Origin: an uncultured Spirochaetaceae bacterium
Lineage (GTDB): Bacteria; Spirochaetota; Spirochaetia; Treponematales; UBA12059
Direction of reading: 5' to 3'
Assembly (NCBI GenBank): GCA_938004315.1
Contig: CALKWG010000235.1
Location: forward strand, 1-13,800
Length of the DNA: 13,800 nt
Part shown: one piece after another, positions 6,522 through 13,800 of the stretch
Numbering within the stretch: the first letter of the stretch is position 1
How the letters are laid out: each line of letters opens with the position of its first letter
The notes under the pieces: model-generated
Database searches by the model: none
Told to the model about the DNA's origin: nothing
Seen by the model: only the letters and a program-made list of their open reading frames with translations
Program-made: the position numbers and the translations under genes

Positions 6522-7016
6522 GTGGACGAAGCCCTGTTACTGAAAGAGAGCGGAGACGCGATTTACATTCGCGCCCTCGGCCACATCACCGCCAACAGCT
6601 GCGCCGGGCTCAAGGCCCGCGTCTTCGAACGCCTCGAACGGCCTCCGGCCCCGGACAACGTGTTCGTAGACCTTTCGCTCTGCGAGTATATGGATTCCAC
6701 GTTCATGGGCCTGCTCGTGGGCTTCAACAAGCGGCTTTTGAGGGCGGCGGAGAAGCCGATAACGGTGCTCCGCGCCAACGAAACTTGCCTGAAGCTCCTC
6801 AAGACCATAGGCATCGCGCGGATGGTGGTCATGAGCGACGAAGCGCCCCTCTTCCCCGAAGGCATGGAGACCGTGGGGGGCAAGGCGGATACGGAGCTCC
6901 TCTTGGGAGCGCACGACGACCTGATCGAGCTGTCGGAGGAGAACGAACGCCGCTTTTCGGCCCTGCGTTCGATCCTGGCCTCGGAGGCCGGGAAGCCGAA
7001 GGGCGACGAGGCCTAA
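6522..7016 (+). CDS. STAS-domain protein, anti-sigma factor antagonist-like
   Basis: With start GTG 6522 the protein has 164 residues; an in-frame TTG at 6474 would add 16. The STAS fold covers about 10-110: beta strand DAIYIRALGHI, helix NSCAGLKARVFERL, strand NVFVDLSLCEYM, then DSTFMGLLVG, whose S59 matches the serine phosphorylated in SpoIIAA-type antagonists. A charged helical tail (about 125-160, LIELSEENERRFSALRSIL) follows. Such proteins bind anti-sigma kinases in partner switching, or act as STAS modules in other signalling. No kinase or phosphatase partner is in the window, so the target is unknown. It is the only plus-strand gene, divergent from mutS and convergent with skp, so it is a single-gene unit regulated separately from its neighbours. 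Confidence 0.88.
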   Translation: MDEALLLKESGDAIYIRALGHITANSCAGLKARVFERLERPPAPDNVFVDLSLCEYMDSTFMGLLVGFNKRLLRAAEKPITVLRANETCLKLLKTIGIARMVVMSDEAPLFPEGMETVGGKADTELLLGAHDDLIELSEENERRFSALRSILASEAGKPKGDEA

Positions 7017-7051
7017 GCCCCCGTCGCCGCCGAACTGCGCCGCGCCCACCG

Positions 7052-7074
7052 GCCGTCGCCTTCGGCGCGTCGGC
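7052..7074. other. GC-rich imperfect hairpin between convergent STAS gene and skp
   Basis: The 88-base gap between the two stop codons contains gccgtcgcc-ttcg-gcgcgtcggc, an imperfect stem with outer pairs GCCG/CGGC and inner CGC/GCG around a TTCG-containing loop. Neither strand has a following T-run, so this is not a standard intrinsic terminator. It may slow polymerase or protect 3' ends of the converging transcripts. Confidence 0.3.
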
Positions 7075-7104
7075 TAACGTAACGGGCGCGACCGGCCGAT
7101 CGAC

Positions 7105-7638
7105 TTATAGGCCGCTTACGAGCGTCTGAATCACCTTATCGGTCAGGTCCACCATCGGGCTGAACCAGATGACCGAAGGGCCCATAGAATCTAAATTCCT
7201 CGACGATAACACCAGGGAGAAGCCCTCGAGCTCGGCGGTCGCCTGTACCGCGCGGTACAGCGCCTGGGCGAAGGAGTTGGACTGGGTCAGCGCCTGGGCC
7301 TTGGCGTCCAGCTCGGCCTGCTTGACCCTGATATAATCCTGCAGGTACAAGGCGCGGCGGCGGAGGTTATCGTCTAGAAGGCGGAGGCCCTCGGCGTCGT
7401 TGGCCCGCTGAAGCTCCAGGCGGCGGGCCTGCATGGTCTGGATCTCGGCCTGGATGCGCGCGATCTCGTCCTGAACCCGCTGCTTGTCCTCCTCGAAGGC
7501 CCGCACGGCCTGCGAATCCTTGAAGTAGGTCAGGTACACCTTCTGCATATCCACGACCGCGACGCGCGTGATCTGCTGGGCGAAGGCGGCGCCGGCCATG
7601 CAGGCGAACGCGACCAGGGCGATGATTCTTCGGTTCAT
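7105..7638 (-). CDS. skp: Periplasmic chaperone Skp/OmpH family
   Basis: The 177-residue precursor starts MNRRIIALVAFACMAGAAFA, a signal peptide with likely cleavage AFA|QQ. The mature part begins with the family's strand ITRVAVVDMQKVYLTYF. A long charged coiled coil follows at about 45-120 (EEDKQRVQDEIARIQAEIQTM and on), and the C-terminus folds back to the beta core (FSLVLSSRNLD, IWFSPMVDLTDKVIQTL). Skp trimers hold unfolded outer-membrane proteins in the periplasm for the BAM complex. It lies directly after bamA, the same pairing as in many diderms. ATG 7638 is chosen over TTG 7641 because GGAGGA (7645-7650) sits six bases upstream. In Treponema the protein is annotated OmpH; the family match is clear, the partner set is inferred. 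Confidence 0.92.
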   Translation of the reverse strand: MNRRIIALVAFACMAGAAFAQQITRVAVVDMQKVYLTYFKDSQAVRAFEEDKQRVQDEIARIQAEIQTMQARRLELQRANDAEGLRLLDDNLRRRALYLQDYIRVKQAELDAKAQALTQSNSFAQALYRAVQATAELEGFSLVLSSRNLDSMGPSVIWFSPMVDLTDKVIQTLVSGL

Positions 7639-7644
7639 CAATAA

Positions 7645-7650
7645 TCCTCC
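7645..7650 (-). promoter_or_regulatory. Ribosome binding site of skp
   Basis: Minus-strand GGAGGA six bases before ATG 7638 favours that start over TTG 7641, which would be only three bases away. Confidence 0.7.
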
Positions 7651-7664
7651 GGGGTCGAGGCGAA

Positions 7665-7686
7665 GCCGGCCGCGTTAGCGGCCGGC
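7665..7686 (-). other. Perfect 9-bp hairpin between bamA and skp
   Basis: gccggccgc-gtta-gcggccggc is a perfect inverted repeat of 9 bp with a 4-base loop, all stem bases G or C. It lies nine bases after the bamA stop and about 15 bases before the skp ribosome site. No T-run follows on the minus strand, so full termination is not expected; RNA processing, 3'-end protection or partial termination that sets the bamA:skp ratio are options. Confidence 0.6.
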
Positions 7687-7694
7687 CCGCCCGC

Positions 7695-10208
7695 TTATTG
7701 CAGGGGCATGGTGATACTGAGTACGAAATCCCAATCGCCGCGCGGGTTGGCGTATTGCAGGCCGCTCTCCCCCATGTAGAAGGTGCGGGCGAAATACATG
7801 CGGAAGGGGAACTGCGGGATGGCGAAGCGCATGCCGAAGCCGTAGCTGAAGGCGAAGTTCTCGAGGCTCAAGTTCCCCCAGCCGCCGGAATCGAAGTTGC
7901 CGATGCCCGAGCTGTTCGATTCGACGAAGCGCCTGACGTTCAGGAGGCCTGCGTCGTCCGCGCCCTTGAGCGCGGCCGCGTCGAGGAAGGCGTCGAAGGC
8001 CAGCACGCCCGGCACGACCGGGACGCGGACCTCGGCCCAGTTCTCCCACATGGCGTCGCCGGTGGTATACCAGAGCCGGTTCCAGCCGCGGGCGTTGAAG
8101 GTGCCGTCGATGCGCGGCCTCTGGGAAGCGCTCGCCGTGATCTCGCCGTCGAACCAGGGTAGGAGGGTCGAGAAGCCCGAATGCAGGCCGAAGACCGCCT
8201 TGAAGGGCATGGAACCGAAGAGCACGGTATCGGCTAAGGTCAGGTAAGCTTCCGCGCGGGTATCCGCCTTCAAGAAGCGGGATTGCTCGGATTGAAGGAA
8301 ACCGACGAGGCTCAGGCGTTGGCTCAGGTAATAGCCCTTGGACGGGTCGTACCAGATATCCAGCCCGTTTAAGAAGGCGCGGGCGAAAAGCGAGTTGGAG
8401 GGGAGCCAGGTGTTGAGGTTCTCGCTGATCGACGATTCGAAGGGATTGTTGACGCCCGCTTCGTAGGTCTTGTTGTTGAGGCCGAAGCTGTAGCCGCCGC
8501 CTATACCCAGGTCGCCGAAGCCGAGCTTGAAGGTGTAACCCGACGAGAACCCGATACTGAAGCTCCAGTTCTCATAGGCCATGAGACTCTGGTTCGGCAC
8601 GAAGCGCTTCGCCGCCTCGTACTCCTCCCAGGTGGCGTAGGGGTCGGGGACGCCGTTGAAGTCGTTGTCGCTCATGCCCATCTCGGAGCTATGCGCGAAG
8701 GTGAAGTCCACCCCGCCCGACCAGCGACGGCCCATGAGCCAGTTCTCGCGGAAGCTGAAGGTCAGGTCCTGGGCGTCCGGGCTCACGTTGATGCCGGCCG
8801 AGAAGGTGTTGCCGTTTCCGAGGAAGTTGCGGTCGTTCCACTTCACGAGGCCTATGAGCGGGAACTTATTCGGGTCGGCCGCCGGGATATACGAGATGCC
8901 GAACTGGATATCGGCCGTGCTCTGCTCGGTCACGTTGATGACGAGGACCACGTAAGGTTCGCGGCTGCCCATCTCGTATTCGGGGCTGACCGCCGAGAAG
9001 AACTGCAGGTTATACAGGTTCCGTAGGCCGTCCATGATCTTGGCCTTGGAGAACACCTCGCCGTCGGCTATGGGCACCTCGCGGCGGAGCACGAACTCCT
9101 TGGTCTTCACGTTGCCGCGGAACTCGACGCGTTCGATCAGGGCCTGGGGGCCTTCGGCTATCTGCAGGACGAACGAGATGGAGCCGGCGTCCTCGTCGCG
9201 GACGGGGACGAGCTCGAAGGCGTTGAAGATATAGCCGTTATCGTAATAGAGGTCGGCGACGCGGCCCTGGTCTTCCATGAGGCGTTGATAGTTTAGGACC
9301 ACGCCGGGGCGCTGGCGGACGAGCCTCGCCAGCTCCTCGTTCGTATAGAGCGTGTTGCCGTCGAAGCTCATGCCGCCGTACAGATAGCGCGAGCCTTCGC
9401 TGATGACGAACGAGAGGCGCAGCCGCCTGGTCCGGTCGCCGTCGTCCGTCCATTCGCGGCGGACGTCCAGCACGGCGGCGTCTATGAAGCCGCGGTTCTT
9501 GTAGTAGGCCTCCAAGGCCGTGATGCTCTGCGCCAGTCGGGCCTCGCTGAACTGGCCGGACTGGAACAGGCCGCGTTCCTTAAGCTCGAGCTCGCCCTTG
9601 AGCGCGTTGGCGGAGAACGCCGAGGCGCCTTGGAACTCTATCCTCTCGACCAGGTGCTGCAGGCCCTCCTCCACCACGAAGACGAGGTCGACGCCGCCGT
9701 CCGCCCGGGCGCTCTGCTCGGTCGAGACGCGGGCGTCGACGTAGCCCTTGCCCTGGTAGAGCTGCCGTAGGGCTATCTCGTCCAGCCGTATCCTGGACTG
9801 GTTGAATATGGTCCTGGGCTTGATGGACGCGGCGTCCAGGAGCTCGGAGCTCCGTAGGCCGCGGTTCCCGCGCACGGCGACGCTGGCTACCGCCGGTCGC
9901 TCGACCACGCGGAAGAGGAGGATCAGGCTCGAATAGGCGGCGTCGCCGGGGACGGCCTCGGGCATCACCTCGGTGAAGTAGTCGAGCCCGTAGATCCTGC
10001 CGAGCACGCGGTCGTACAGCTCTTCGCTGAACTCCTGTCCCTTGAATTCCTTCACGATGGGATCCAGGTCGGATAGCTGGACGACGGTCAGGCCTTCGAA
10101 GCGGATATCTCGTATGGTCTTGCCCCAAAACCAGCCCTCCGCTGGCTGTGCGACCGCCATGGACAGGGCTAAGAGCGACATGGTCGCGAGGGCGATGAAG
10201 CGTTTCAT
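7695..10208 (-). CDS. bamA: Outer membrane protein assembly factor BamA
   Basis: From ATG 10208 the precursor has 837 residues, with signal peptide MKRFIALATMSLLALSMAVAQ. Five POTRA-type repeats fill about 30-425 (for example IRDIRFEGLTVV, VASVAVRGNRGL, VERIEFQGASAF, YGGMSFDGNTLY, IERVEFRGNVKT). The C-terminal half, about 430-837, is a 16-strand-type barrel of the Omp85 family rich in alternating aromatic strands. The conserved loop-6 motif (V/I)RGF is replaced by ARGW at 706-709. BamA inserts beta-barrel proteins into the outer membrane. A GTG at 10226 overlaps the tamB stop, but AGGAAGG (10217-10223) fits ATG 10208 with eight bases of spacing and leaves a clean signal peptide. The C-terminus reads WDFVLSITMPLQ and lacks the usual final aromatic residue. 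tamB is upstream and skp downstream in the same operon. Confidence 0.95.
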   Translation of the reverse strand: MKRFIALATMSLLALSMAVAQPAEGWFWGKTIRDIRFEGLTVVQLSDLDPIVKEFKGQEFSEELYDRVLGRIYGLDYFTEVMPEAVPGDAAYSSLILLFRVVERPAVASVAVRGNRGLRSSELLDAASIKPRTIFNQSRIRLDEIALRQLYQGKGYVDARVSTEQSARADGGVDLVFVVEEGLQHLVERIEFQGASAFSANALKGELELKERGLFQSGQFSEARLAQSITALEAYYKNRGFIDAAVLDVRREWTDDGDRTRRLRLSFVISEGSRYLYGGMSFDGNTLYTNEELARLVRQRPGVVLNYQRLMEDQGRVADLYYDNGYIFNAFELVPVRDEDAGSISFVLQIAEGPQALIERVEFRGNVKTKEFVLRREVPIADGEVFSKAKIMDGLRNLYNLQFFSAVSPEYEMGSREPYVVLVINVTEQSTADIQFGISYIPAADPNKFPLIGLVKWNDRNFLGNGNTFSAGINVSPDAQDLTFSFRENWLMGRRWSGGVDFTFAHSSEMGMSDNDFNGVPDPYATWEEYEAAKRFVPNQSLMAYENWSFSIGFSSGYTFKLGFGDLGIGGGYSFGLNNKTYEAGVNNPFESSISENLNTWLPSNSLFARAFLNGLDIWYDPSKGYYLSQRLSLVGFLQSEQSRFLKADTRAEAYLTLADTVLFGSMPFKAVFGLHSGFSTLLPWFDGEITASASQRPRIDGTFNARGWNRLWYTTGDAMWENWAEVRVPVVPGVLAFDAFLDAAALKGADDAGLLNVRRFVESNSSGIGNFDSGGWGNLSLENFAFSYGFGMRFAIPQFPFRMYFARTFYMGESGLQYANPRGDWDFVLSITMPLQ

Positions 10209-10216
10209 CCGTATTG

Positions 10217-10223
10217 CCTTCCT
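10217..10223 (-). promoter_or_regulatory. Ribosome binding site that selects bamA ATG 10208
   Basis: AGGAAGG lies eight bases before ATG 10208. No such site precedes the earlier GTG at 10226, where the upstream bases are CCCCCTGAA. The site starts at the last base of the tamB TGA, so the two genes are likely translationally linked. Confidence 0.65.
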
Positions 10224-13200
10224 CACTTCAGGGGGATACGCCAGAAAACAGAGAACCTATGATCGGTTACAAACAACGCCTCGGGATGTTCGGGCTTGAA
10301 GCCCCAGTTGAATAGAAAGTGGGGCGTCTGCCACTCGAGGCTGAGCTCGGAGTCTAACCCCAAGCTACGCTCGTTAGCAAGGCCCTCCTCCTTCAGCCGT
10401 AGTTCGAGCTGCGCGTAGATCGATTCGCCGAAGTACTTGCCGGCGGTTATCGAGGTGTTATCCAGATAGTCGGCCAGGGTAAGCGTCTCGGCGGCGCCCG
10501 ATAGGCCGGAGAGGTCGTAGAGCCAACGCTGCAGGAGCAGTGTCCGCGTGAAGAGAAGATCTAAGCCCAGGAGCTGTTGGGCCCGACGCTCGAATGCGGA
10601 TAGGAAGTTGAGCTGCGGTATGAGCTCGCTATTCTCGACCACGGCCCTGGCGAAATCGGGCCTGCCGCTCTCGTCCGCCGCCAAAAGCTCGCGCCCTAGG
10701 AGGGCTAGGATCTCCTGCTCGCTTAGGCTCGGTAGGGCTTCCATGCGGAAGCTGAGCTCCGATAGCCGAGAATTCTCGGCCTTGAGGAGGATGAGCACGG
10801 GGCCGGCGGCGTTGCGGCTCCTGGTCTCGGCCTCGACCGAGAGGAGGGGATCAAAGCCGATCTCGCTCTCGTTAAACTGAATCGTCGCGTTCCTCAGATA
10901 GAAATTCCTTTGGACGTAGAAGACCGATCCGCCGCGCAGCCTGGCCGCGCCCCGGAGGGAGAAGCTACCCGAGGCGCCGTTGAACGCCGCCTGGAGCCGG
11001 CTGGACGGATCGGCTTGGCCGTAGAGCAAGGGCAGGCGGCGATCGGGGAAATAGAGCCGCACCGAGCGCCCGAAGCGTAGGCCCAGGTCGATGGACAGGC
11101 CGAAGGAGTCCCCCTCGCCCTCCTCCTGGGCGATGAGGCCGGTCGTAAGTACGATATCGCCCTCTTCTATCGATACGGTGCCGCCTATACGGACGGACTG
11201 ATCCCGAACCTCGATGCTGAGCTCGGGCCGGGCTCCTCCCTGGATATCCATACCCAAGAGCCTCGTTTCGAGCGGTACGAGCCCGTCGGAGGAGGCGGCC
11301 AAGATGGATAGCTCGGCGGGCACCCAGCTCCTTATGACCGATCGCAGCGAGGCGTCAATGCGCGAGTCCCCGCAGGCTAAGCCCGATTGGTTCGTCTCCA
11401 TGCCGCGTCCGGTAAAATACAGCGGGGCGGTAAAGGGACCTATGGGCTCGGGCACGAAATCGGGGACGACCAGATAGGTGTCCTCGAACTCGAAGGCGCC
11501 CTCGAGCTCCGGATCGCCGAGGGCTCCCTGTATGACGAGCTCGCCGCGGGCCTTACCCGAGCTGGCGCCGACGACGCCGAGGTCGAGGAGCGTAAAGAGG
11601 AACGGCATGTCGAGGGTGACGCCCTCGGCCCGCATCGAGATGCGTGCGGCTTCGATGACGCCGCGGGCGCGGAACGAGAGCGGCAGGCTCGGCGCCAGGG
11701 CTATGTCGACGAGGTTCCCCGCCTCCCGTCGGACGACGAGCTCGTCCGACGGCCCGGCGACTAAGGAGAACGACTCGCCCCGCAGGCGGGATTCGAGCGG
11801 CCAATCGGGCAGCCCCTCGCCGCCGGCCGAGAGAGTCCGGAGCGCCCCGGAAAGGGCGAAGCCGCCCTCGCCGTCCGGCTCGGTCCGCAGCTCCGCCCGG
11901 CCGCGGAAGGGATACGCGCCGAGCCCGAGCGTAAAGGCGCCGGCGAGCTCGCCCGAGAGGCTCGAAAGGTCGAAGCGTCCGGCCAGGCCCTCGAGGGTTT
12001 GGCCGGCGTAGCCGAGCGATGCGTCCGAGACCTCGATGACGGACGAGGCGTAGCGCGCCGAGATCGCGCCGCTCGGCCTGCCGGCCGAAGCCCTGCCCGG
12101 ATTGAGGATCAGCTTGCCCCCAACGCTCGGATCGTCCGGACGCCCGCCTAGTTCGATCTCGGCGTCGGCGAAGGAGCCGGCGAGCGCCTGCGCCTGGAGC
12201 CGAGCCAGCGGCGACGAGCGCGCGACGGCCCGCCCCGCGAGCCCCTCAGGCGATATCCCAAGCTCTACGTCGTAGGCTTCGCCGCCGGGCCCGGCGAGCT
12301 CGACGGCCAAGCTCCCCGCGCCCGCGCCCCAGCGGACCGAGGCCTTGCCCGCGAGCGCGGAGTAGCGATCGCTTACGCCGAAAAAGGGCAGGTCCGCCTC
12401 GCCCGGCTCTACCGAGCCCCGGGCTTCGATGAAGGGATAGCGGGACGCCTCGGGCGAAGCGGGCCCTAAGCGCGCCCGGTCGATGGTCGCCCGCCATGAA
12501 GAGGCGGATTCGACGCTAGCCCGCGCCTCCAAGCTAAGCGTGGCCAGCTCGCCGGGCAGGGGTAACGGCAGCTCCTCCATGCCTATCGTCAGGCTCAGGC
12601 CCTCGGGCGAAGGGCTGAGCGAGGCGCGTAGGCCGTAGGAGCCGCGTACCGAGACGAAGCCGTCGTCGATCTCGCCCCGTAGCTCGTAGGAGATGCCCTG
12701 TACCGAGAGGCCGGCGTCGAAGGTCCTTCCGCCCGGCCCTCCGAGCGAGATCCCCGCGCCGCCCGATATATCGTAGCCGGCGACGCTCGCCTCCAAGCGC
12801 CTGATCTCGAGCCGTTCGGCGTTGCCCGCCAGCGACAGGAGGGCGAAGGCCGGCGAGAGCGCGTCGTGGGTGAGCAGGATCGAACTGGCGCTGTACGACA
12901 GGGTTCCGTCCGCGACGAAGAGGTTGAGCTCGCCGCCGACCCGCAGCCCGCGCAGGACGCCGAAAGCGGCCTCGAGGCCCAGGCCGCGCGTCCTCGAGGC
13001 GACCTCGCCGAGATATGCCGGGTCGAGGCTGAAGGCGGCTTCGACGAAGGCTTCGTCGCCGCCCTCGATGCGCGCCTCGGCGCGGATGCGCGGCAAGGCG
13101 ACCGAACCGAAGGGTTCAAAGGCCGCCGCGGGGTCGCCGGCGTCGCCCCCGGCGGAGACCGACGCCGCGGGGCCGGCGGAGCGCTCGGAGCCGTCCGGCA

Positions 13201-13800
13201 GGGCCGCGTCGACGTAGAGCGCGAGGGCGCCGCCGGCCAGTTCGGCGGAGACGACGAGGTCCTGCAGTACCGGCTCCAGATCCGCGCCGGCTCCGAGGCT
13301 TAAGGCCGGCGCGTAGGCGAACCACGAATCGCCCTGGCCCGATAGCTCCCATCGGGCGCTTGCGAAGGCCTCCCCGCGGGCCCGGTAACGCGTAGACAGC
13401 GCGCCGCTGGCCGCCAGATCTAAGGGGCGAACCGACCCCGCGAAGCCCAGGTCCAGGTCGGCGTTCGTAAGGCTCGCCGAGCTCACCCGAAGCTCGGCGA
13501 GGCCCCCGCGCGCGGCGAGCCTGGCGCGCGCCCGTCCGCCGGGCAGCTCGATAGGCAGGGTGGCGCGGAGGTCTAGGGCTACTTCGCTGCCTTCGAGGCT
13601 CAGGTCGCTTCGGACGGCCAAGCTCCCCGAATAAGCGACCGAGAGCCATGCGGCGAGCTCGGGCGCGACGGCGCTCGGCCTAAAGACCCGCGTGGGCACG
13701 AAGGAAGTCATAGAGGCGTCGAGCGTCGCCACGCCGCCTTCTATATCGTAGCTGGCCGAAAGCCGCTCCAGCCCGAAACTCGGCCGGGCTAGTTCGGCGA
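10223..13800 (-). CDS. tamB: TamB/DUF490 family translocation and assembly module protein (5' end outside window)
   Basis: The frame is open to the right edge, so at least 1191 C-terminal residues are present and the N-terminus (normally a signal anchor) is missing. An apparent start at 13732 (GTG) is not the true start: codons before it read on as LERLSASYDIEGG with no stop. Most of the protein is a long Gly/Ala/Ser/Leu-rich run of short beta strands, as in the TamB beta-taco. The C-terminal DUF490 domain is clear: VRLYFPDRRLPLLYGQADPS, GSFSLRGAARLRGGSVFYVQ, RNFYLRNATIQFNESE and LSEQEILALLGRELL. TamB-type proteins span the periplasm and serve barrel assembly or lipid transport to the outer membrane. 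Here the gene abuts bamA, with no tamA seen, which fits direct work with BamA as proposed for spirochaetes and other TamA-less bacteria. It ends RFSVFWRIPLK without a terminal aromatic residue. Confidence 0.92.
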   Translation of the reverse strand, partial: AELARPSFGLERLSASYDIEGGVATLDASMTSFVPTRVFRPSAVAPELAAWLSVAYSGSLAVRSDLSLEGSEVALDLRATLPIELPGGRARARLAARGGLAELRVSSASLTNADLDLGFAGSVRPLDLAASGALSTRYRARGEAFASARWELSGQGDSWFAYAPALSLGAGADLEPVLQDLVVSAELAGGALALYVDAALPDGSERSAGPAASVSAGGDAGDPAAAFEPFGSVALPRIRAEARIEGGDEAFVEAAFSLDPAYLGEVASRTRGLGLEAAFGVLRGLRVGGELNLFVADGTLSYSASSILLTHDALSPAFALLSLAGNAERLEIRRLEASVAGYDISGGAGISLGGPGGRTFDAGLSVQGISYELRGEIDDGFVSVRGSYGLRASLSPSPEGLSLTIGMEELPLPLPGELATLSLEARASVESASSWRATIDRARLGPASPEASRYPFIEARGSVEPGEADLPFFGVSDRYSALAGKASVRWGAGAGSLAVELAGPGGEAYDVELGISPEGLAGRAVARSSPLARLQAQALAGSFADAEIELGGRPDDPSVGGKLILNPGRASAGRPSGAISARYASSVIEVSDASLGYAGQTLEGLAGRFDLSSLSGELAGAFTLGLGAYPFRGRAELRTEPDGEGGFALSGALRTLSAGGEGLPDWPLESRLRGESFSLVAGPSDELVVRREAGNLVDIALAPSLPLSFRARGVIEAARISMRAEGVTLDMPFLFTLLDLGVVGASSGKARGELVIQGALGDPELEGAFEFEDTYLVVPDFVPEPIGPFTAPLYFTGRGMETNQSGLACGDSRIDASLRSVIRSWVPAELSILAASSDGLVPLETRLLGMDIQGGARPELSIEVRDQSVRIGGTVSIEEGDIVLTTGLIAQEEGEGDSFGLSIDLGLRFGRSVRLYFPDRRLPLLYGQADPSSRLQAAFNGASGSFSLRGAARLRGGSVFYVQRNFYLRNATIQFNESEIGFDPLLSVEAETRSRNAAGPVLILLKAENSRLSELSFRMEALPSLSEQEILALLGRELLAADESGRPDFARAVVENSELIPQLNFLSAFERRAQQLLGLDLLFTRTLLLQRWLYDLSGLSGAAETLTLADYLDNTSITAGKYFGESIYAQLELRLKEEGLANERSLGLDSELSLEWQTPHFLFNWGFKPEHPEALFVTDHRFSVFWRIPLK

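Noticed and set aside
7017..7104. Intrinsic terminator between the convergent STAS gene and skp
   Set aside because: The hairpin at 7052-7074 is imperfect and no T-run follows on either strand, so it is listed only as a possible structure.
10209..10226. GTG 10226 as bamA start, overlapping tamB as GTGA
   Set aside because: No Shine-Dalgarno precedes it, while ATG 10208 has AGGAAGG at good spacing and gives a normal signal peptide.
11478..12011. Open frames on both strands inside tamB (also near 12595-13649)
   Set aside because: The tamB frame itself gives a continuous DUF490-type protein; the others are Arg/Pro/Ser-rich shadows.
13730..13732. GTG 13732 as the tamB start
   Set aside because: The reading frame continues without a stop to the window edge and the upstream residues look like more TamB, so the gene is simply cut by the window.

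Overview
The window is a gene-dense, GC-rich stretch of a bacterial chromosome with nine protein genes and no sign of mobile DNA, tRNA, rRNA or CRISPR. It most likely comes from a spirochaete of the Treponema/Spirochaeta lineage. The reasons are the run tamB-bamA-skp next to mutS, which as I recall matches Treponema pallidum TP0325-TP0328, an IF-2 with a long KKVVVVKK-type low-complexity N-terminus, and a diderm envelope-assembly set. The genus cannot be named from the sequence alone.

Layout, right to left because most genes are on the minus strand. (1) 13800-7105: tamB (its 5' end lies beyond the window), bamA and skp/ompH form a tightly packed operon for outer-membrane protein assembly. BamA inserts beta-barrels, Skp is a periplasmic chaperone, and TamB is the long beta-structured bridge between the membranes. 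(2) 7016-6522: a single plus-strand gene for a STAS-domain (anti-sigma antagonist-like) protein faces the end of skp. Its promoter overlaps that of mutS. (3) 6451-3062: mutS (mismatch repair) and a comF-like double-zinc-ribbon phosphoribosyltransferase, 21 bases apart. (4) 3022-1: a strong sigma70-type promoter, a short leader with a possible attenuator, then rimP-nusA-infB (ribosome maturation, transcription elongation/termination, translation initiation). infB runs off the left edge.

The most interesting spot is the leader of the rimP-nusA-infB operon (2920-3022). A 20-codon leader ORF starts only a few bases from the predicted transcription start. It reads through a terminator hairpin with a U-tract and stops in an ATGA overlap with rimP. 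An alternative hairpin would consume the 5' arm of the terminator. This looks like a compact translation- or NusA-sensitive attenuator for an operon that encodes NusA itself. Other notable points are a zinc ribbon added to the C-terminus of NusA, a 30-bp tandem repeat coding a YQG/RPAG decapeptide in IF-2, a mutS promoter so close to the ATG that the mRNA should be leaderless, overlapping divergent promoters for mutS and the STAS gene, and BamA and TamB C-termini that both lack the usual terminal aromatic residue.

There is no gene-free stretch longer than about 140 bases. Long open frames on the plus strand opposite infB, nusA and tamB are side effects of high GC and codon bias and are not called.
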